A stretch of DNA of 9,050 nt. Source: Bryobacteraceae bacterium. GTDB lineage: Bacteria; Acidobacteriota; Terriglobia; Bryobacterales; Bryobacteraceae. A program made the translations under genes and the position numbers. This document shows, in pieces, positions 5,584 through 9,050 of this stretch. The DNA lies in contig JADGHK010000066.1 in assembly GCA_019686145.1 (NCBI GenBank), positions 1-9,050 on the forward strand, written 5' to 3'. The notes below the pieces were generated by a model. The model searched no databases. It saw only the letters and a list, made by a program, of their open reading frames with translations, and had not been told where the DNA came from. The stretch's first letter is position 1; the number at the start of each line of letters is the position of its first letter.

Positions 5584-7407
5584 ATGCGCACCCTGAAATC
5601 CCGACAGATGAGGCCGCTGCTCATCTTGTGGTCTGTTCTGCTCCCCCTTTTCGGCCAGGAGCAGCCAATCCGCTACACGCTCCGGTTCCCCGCCCCGCAT
5701 ACGCATTATGTTGAAGTGGAAGCGCTCATCCCTTCCGGCGGGCAGCCTCAGGTAGAGCTCATGATGGCCGTCTGGACCCCCGGCTCCTACCTTGTTCGTG
5801 AGTATGCGAAAGACGTCGAGGCTCTGACGGCTCGAACCGAAGCGGGGGCGCCGCTGGCGGTCGAGAAGCGCGCGAAGAACCGGTGGCGGGTGACAACGGC
5901 GGGCCAGCCCCGCATCACCGTTCAGTACCGAGTCTATTGCCACACCATGTCGGTGCAGGGCGCTTGGGTCGATAGCAGTTTTGCGGTTTTGAATGGCGCT
6001 CCGGTGTTCCTCACGCTCGCTGGCGGCCAGACACGCCCGCACGAGGTCCGTCTGGAGCTGCCTCCCGGCTGGAAAACCAGCATTAGCGGCCTTCAAGCGG
6101 CCTCGAGCGCGCCGCATCATTACCGGGCGGCAGACTTCGACACGCTGGTCGATTCCCCCATCCTCGCTGGCAATCCGGCCATTTACGAGTTCGAAGTCGG
6201 AGGCAAGAAGCACTACCTCGTGAACGAAGGCGAAGGGGGCGTTTGGGACGGGCCGCGGTCGGCAAGGGACGTTGAGAAGATCGTACGCGAGCATTTCCGG
6301 ATGTGGGGCTCGCTGCCGTACGACAAGTATGTCTTTCTCAACGTAATCAGCGAGGCCTCCGGCGGCCTCGAACACAAAAACTCTACCCTCCTGATGACGA
6401 CCCGCTGGGCGACCCGGACCAGAGCAGCCTATCGCCGCTGGCTGTCGCTCGTGAGCCACGAGTACTTCCACACGTGGAACGTCAAGCGCCTTCGTCCGGT
6501 GGAACTCGGCCCGTTCAACTACGAAGCGGAGAACTACACGCGAAGCCTGTGGATCTCGGAGGGATTCACCAGCTACTATGCGCCCCTTGCTCTCCACCGC
6601 GCAGGGCTGATCCGCCGGGATGAGTTTCTTGAAGAGATTTCGCAGCTGATAAGGACTCTGCAGACGACGCCAGGCCGGCTGTCGCAGCCACTCGAACTGT
6701 CCTCCTTTGACAGCTGGATTAAGCAGTACCGCCCGAACGAGAACTCGCCGAATACGGCAATCAGCTACTACACCAAGGGCGCCGTCGTCGGGCTATTGCT
6801 CGACGCTCGCATCCGGAAGAACACGCAGGGCGCGCGCAGTCTCGACGACGTCATGCGGCTGGCCTACGAGCGCTTCTCGGGCGCCCGCGGTTTCACGCCT
6901 CTCGAGTTTCGCGAGACGGCGGCGGAATACGGCGGCCCCGGCCTGAAAGAATGGTTCGCAAAAGTGCTCGAAACGACCGAGGAGCTCGATTACTCGGACC
7001 TATTGGAATGGTTTGGCCTGCGGTTTCAGCCGGAGGAGGCGGCCAAGCCGGAAGGCCGGCCTCAAACGGTCAAGGCGTGGACGGGTCTGGTGACGCGGGT
7101 CGATGAGGGCCGGCTGCTGGTTAGCCAGGTGCGGCGCGGGACGCCGGGTTACGACGCTGGATTCAACGTCGACGACGAGATCCTCGCGATCGATGATTAC
7201 CGCGTGCGGCCGAACGCCTGGGCATCGTGGATGGAATACTACCGGCCGGGCGATAAGGTTTCGGTCCTCATCGCGCGGCGCGGCAAGCTGATGCGCCTTG
7301 AGATTGTCCTCGGGAAAGAACCGGCGGACCGGTGGAAGCTCGAGGCCGATCCTCAGGCCACCGAGGCGCAGAAAGCGCGCCTCGAAGCCTGGCTGTCAGC
7401 CTCGTAG
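5584..7407 (+). CDS. Secreted M61-family (glycyl aminopeptidase-like) zinc metalloprotease with PDZ domain
   Basis: The 607-residue product is predicted to be exported. It has a basic N-terminus, a hydrophobic stretch at about 11-24 and a likely cleavage site near residue 24. An N-terminal beta-rich M61 domain (about 28-210) contains MAVWTPGSYLVREY (61-74). The gluzincin catalytic domain follows, with SGGLEHKNS (259-267), the zinc-binding HEYFH (H292, catalytic E293, H296) and E326 in WISEGFTSYY as probable third ligand. A PDZ-like domain (about 497-577) contains GTPGYDAGFNVDDEILAID. Family members release N-terminal glycine or process peptides in the periplasm; the substrate here is unknown. 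The ATG at 5584 is the first possible start after an in-frame stop at 5557-5559, but it has no ribosome binding site. An ATG at 5608 would leave a short signal peptide. It is divergent from cheW, and its stop abuts that of the next gene. Confidence 0.92.
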   Translation: MRTLKSRQMRPLLILWSVLLPLFGQEQPIRYTLRFPAPHTHYVEVEALIPSGGQPQVELMMAVWTPGSYLVREYAKDVEALTARTEAGAPLAVEKRAKNRWRVTTAGQPRITVQYRVYCHTMSVQGAWVDSSFAVLNGAPVFLTLAGGQTRPHEVRLELPPGWKTSISGLQAASSAPHHYRAADFDTLVDSPILAGNPAIYEFEVGGKKHYLVNEGEGGVWDGPRSARDVEKIVREHFRMWGSLPYDKYVFLNVISEASGGLEHKNSTLLMTTRWATRTRAAYRRWLSLVSHEYFHTWNVKRLRPVELGPFNYEAENYTRSLWISEGFTSYYAPLALHRAGLIRRDEFLEEISQLIRTLQTTPGRLSQPLELSSFDSWIKQYRPNENSPNTAISYYTKGAVVGLLLDARIRKNTQGARSLDDVMRLAYERFSGARGFTPLEFRETAAEYGGPGLKEWFAKVLETTEELDYSDLLEWFGLRFQPEEAAKPEGRPQTVKAWTGLVTRVDEGRLLVSQVRRGTPGYDAGFNVDDEILAIDDYRVRPNAWASWMEYYRPGDKVSVLIARRGKLMRLEIVLGKEPADRWKLEADPQATEAQKARLEAWLSAS

Positions 7408-8667
7408 CTACTTGCGGCGCTGTCCGATCGCGTAAAGATACTTGTCGGTTCGCAGGAATAGCTGGCCGTCGGAGATCGCGATGGTGCTCAAGGTGTATTC
7501 GTTCATATTGTTCTCGGCGAGGATCTCGAACTCCGGCCCGGCTTTCAATACGGTCGTGATTCCCTCTTCGCTCGTGATGTAGATCTTGCCGTCCGCAAGA
7601 ACCGGAGAGGCGCTGTAAGTGCCCGGCTTAATCCGCTTTCCGCCGTAAATCTCCTTCCCCGTCTTGGCGTCCAGGCAATAGACGATGCCGCGGTCGTTGA
7701 TGGAGTAGAAGTACTTGCCGTCGGTGACGGGTGTCGGAACATCCGGCCCGTTATTGAACTGCCACAGCCGGTGCGATGTGGTGATGTCGCCCCGGCCGCC
7801 GGCCTTAAAAGCCGTCAGGGGCTTTACCCGCGTCGGAGCGTACACAACTCCGTCCCAGACCACAGGCGAAGCGACCATGCGATAGAAGGGATTGTTATCT
7901 GGGTTGAGCCCACCGCCCCGCCAGAGCTCCTTACCGGTTGCGAGGTCATGCCCCGTAATGCAGTCGCCGCCCAGCACCACGAGCTCCAGATCCTTGCCGT
8001 TCTTCAGCAGCATGGGCGTGGCGTAGGAGTCCGGCGATTCCCGCTCGGCTGTGGTTGGGCGCTCCACTCTCCAGATCGTCTTACCGGACTTGCCGTCAAT
8101 CTTCAGGATGTAAGAGGGGTCGTCCGTTTTCATTCCGTGGAGCACCTGGATATACAGGTACCCATCGTGGAGCAGCGGCGAAGAGGCGTATCCGTGGTTG
8201 AGACCGAAGGCGCCGTAGTCCTTCTGAATATTTCTGGACCACAGCTCCTTACCTGAATAGTCGAATGCTTTCAGGATGCCGGTGCCGGTGATGGACCACA
8301 CCGTTTTGCCGTCCGTCACCGGAGATGGAGACGACATGTTCTGCTTTTGCATCTTCACGTTGCCGCCGCCAAACGACCTCTTCCAGAGGACCGTTCCCTT
8401 GTTTCGGTCGACTGCCCACAGGTAGAGGTTTTCGCCTTCCGCGACATTGAGGAAGATGTGGTTGTCCCAGACGATGGGCGTCGCGCCGCTCCACGCCGGC
8501 ATTTCCAGCTTCCAGGCGATATTCTCGGTTTGACTCCAGGTGACGGGGAGGTCCTTCTCATTGCTGATGCCACTCAGCAACGGGCCTCTCCACTGAGGCC
8601 AGTTCTCCGCCTGAACGGTTGAACCGAGCAGGCATGCCGCAAGAGCGCCGGTGAAGATTCGATTCAT
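7408..8667 (-). CDS. Exported PQQ-binding-like beta-propeller repeat protein
   Basis: This 419-residue protein has an N-terminal signal sequence (hydrophobic 4-17, likely cleavage after VQA at 18-20) and then NWPQWRGP (22-29). That motif is common at the mature start of PQQ-like propeller proteins in Acidobacteriota and Planctomycetota. Propeller blades are marked by repeats of the form AxD-x-x-(S/T)GK-x-x-W: LWAVDRNKGTVLWKR (83-97), LKAFDYSGKELWSR (132-145), LKIDGKSGKTIWRV (188-201), GHDLATGKELWRG (239-251) and YCLDAKTGKEIYGG (330-343). The length and lack of a dehydrogenase or cytochrome domain suggest a BamB-like or scaffold protein rather than a quinoprotein enzyme; its role and ligand are unknown. 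The ATG at 8667 has GGAGG (8673-8677) at a 5-nt spacing. The adjacent ATG at 8670 would be only 2 nt from it. Confidence 0.9.
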   Translation of the reverse strand: MNRIFTGALAACLLGSTVQAENWPQWRGPLLSGISNEKDLPVTWSQTENIAWKLEMPAWSGATPIVWDNHIFLNVAEGENLYLWAVDRNKGTVLWKRSFGGGNVKMQKQNMSSPSPVTDGKTVWSITGTGILKAFDYSGKELWSRNIQKDYGAFGLNHGYASSPLLHDGYLYIQVLHGMKTDDPSYILKIDGKSGKTIWRVERPTTAERESPDSYATPMLLKNGKDLELVVLGGDCITGHDLATGKELWRGGGLNPDNNPFYRMVASPVVWDGVVYAPTRVKPLTAFKAGGRGDITTSHRLWQFNNGPDVPTPVTDGKYFYSINDRGIVYCLDAKTGKEIYGGKRIKPGTYSASPVLADGKIYITSEEGITTVLKAGPEFEILAENNMNEYTLSTIAISDGQLFLRTDKYLYAIGQRRK

Positions 8668-8680
8668 CATGACCTCCAAT
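8668..8680 (-). promoter_or_regulatory. Ribosome binding site of the PQQ-like propeller gene
   Basis: GGAGG (8673-8677, minus strand) precedes two consecutive ATG codons at 8670 and 8667. Spacing favours the second. The short palindrome CCAATTGG (8676-8683) overlaps its edge. Confidence 0.6.
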
Positions 8681-8789
8681 TGGATTGGCAAGGCCATCCG
8701 AGCCAGCCGCTGTATTAGGCACAGCATATATCAGCCTTGAGCCGGCTGGGAGGTCGCGGGCGGAATTTGCGGTGCGCGGGTCTTGACGC
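8671..8789 (-). promoter_or_regulatory. Intergenic region between the S9 peptidase and PQQ-like genes, with possible promoter
   Basis: The two genes point the same way with a 119-120-base gap. On the minus strand there is a TAATAC -10-like box (8712-8717) but no good -35 at normal distance. Further upstream, a small inverted repeat (CAGCC/GGCTG, 8732-8736 and 8744-8748, 7-base loop) could be a weak hairpin at the end of the S9 transcript, but no run of T follows it. The gap is large enough for separate transcription, which the sequence cannot prove. Confidence 0.3.
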
Positions 8790-9050
8790 TCAGCGCTTCA
8801 AATTGGTCTCAAACAGCTTCAGGATGCGCTTGTACTCGTCGGCCCAGCTTGTGGGCTCCACAAACCCGTGGTCTTCCACGGGATAAACGGCCAGCTCCCA
8901 GTTTTCCTTGCGCAGCTCGATCAGGCGCTGGACCAGCCGGACGGAGTCCTGAAAATGCACGTTTACGTCCGCCATGCCATGGCAGATCAGCAACGCGCCT
9001 TTGAGGCCTTCGGCGAAGTAGATGGGCGAGGACTTCTTGAACGCCTCCGG
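8790..9050 (-). CDS. S9-family serine peptidase (prolyl oligopeptidase / dipeptidyl peptidase IV type), C-terminal end only
   Basis: Only the last 86 residues of the gene are in the window; the rest lies beyond the right edge. They are the end of the alpha/beta-hydrolase catalytic domain of an S9 peptidase. They begin around KSSPIYFAEGLKGALLICHG and include HGMADVNVHFQDSVRLV, whose Asp after MA corresponds to the catalytic Asp of dipeptidyl peptidase IV (HGTADDNV). YPVEDHGF follows, with the catalytic His. The nucleophile serine (GxSxGG) and any propeller domain are outside the window. The codon at 8991-8993 is a leucine TTG inside the domain, not a start. Family members cut after proline or act as aminopeptidases or dipeptidyl peptidases, often after export; which subgroup this is cannot be told from the fragment. 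Confidence 0.93.
   Translation of the reverse strand, partial: PEAFKKSSPIYFAEGLKGALLICHGMADVNVHFQDSVRLVQRLIELRKENWELAVYPVEDHGFVEPTSWADEYKRILKLFETNLKR

Noticed and set aside
5482..6597. A frame on the minus strand upstream of cheW stays open for over 1.1 kb, as if CheW had a 370-residue N-terminal extension.
   Set aside because: It lies antisense to the well-supported M61 gene and crosses the intergenic gap. Its composition is low-quality and Arg/Pro-rich, and cheW has its own strong ribosome binding site and normal length from 5481.
7408..8667. Propeller protein as a PQQ-dependent alcohol or glucose dehydrogenase.
   Set aside because: At 419 residues it is shorter than the quinoprotein enzymes, has no cytochrome domain and shows no recognisable catalytic signature; only the blade repeats are visible.
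8732..8748. Inverted repeat CAGCC/GGCTG after the S9 gene as an intrinsic terminator.
   Set aside because: The stem is only five pairs and no T run follows in the direction of transcription, so I mention it only as a weak hairpin.

Overview
The window comes from a GC-rich bacterial chromosome. The gene content points to Acidobacteriota, perhaps a Solibacter/Bryobacter-type soil lineage. It combines a secreted M61 glycyl-aminopeptidase-like protease with a PDZ domain, an exported PQQ-type beta-propeller protein carrying the NWPQWRGP motif near its mature N-terminus, and an S9 prolyl oligopeptidase. That assignment is inferred from family flavour; the window has no rRNA or marker gene to prove it.

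The left 5.5 kb (bases 1-5481) is one compact leftward chemotaxis operon on the minus strand. In transcription order it reads cheW, cheA, cheR, cheD, cheY, a cheX-like CheY-P phosphatase gene, and cheB, which runs off the left edge. Genes overlap by 8-26 nt or are separated by about 20-50 nt, so they are probably translated as a coupled set. Together they form a full signalling and adaptation module. CheW couples receptors to the CheA kinase, CheA phosphorylates CheY and CheB, CheX removes phosphate from CheY, CheR and CheB methylate and demethylate or deamidate receptors, and CheD deamidates receptor glutamines. No chemoreceptor or flagellar gene is visible, so the receptor and the output (flagella, pili or another process) lie elsewhere. 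Key catalytic residues are intact in all seven products as far as they can be seen.

Bases 5482-5583 are a short divergent intergenic region. The plus-strand M61 peptidase gene follows (5584-7407) and has no recognisable ribosome binding site. Its stop codon directly abuts the stop codon of the convergent, minus-strand PQQ-type beta-propeller gene (7408-8667). After a gap of about 120 bases, the right edge holds the C-terminal end of a minus-strand S9 peptidase (8790-9050). These three genes look like general secreted or periplasmic protein-handling functions and have no obvious link to the chemotaxis operon.

I found no RNA gene, mobile element, CRISPR array or long repeat, and nothing that looks like a wholly new system. 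The most notable details are an extra N-terminal helical region in CheA that may be a degenerate Hpt domain, the absence of a CheA P2 domain, a TTG start for cheY nested in the end of cheD, and the pairing of CheD with a CheX-like rather than a clear CheC-like protein.
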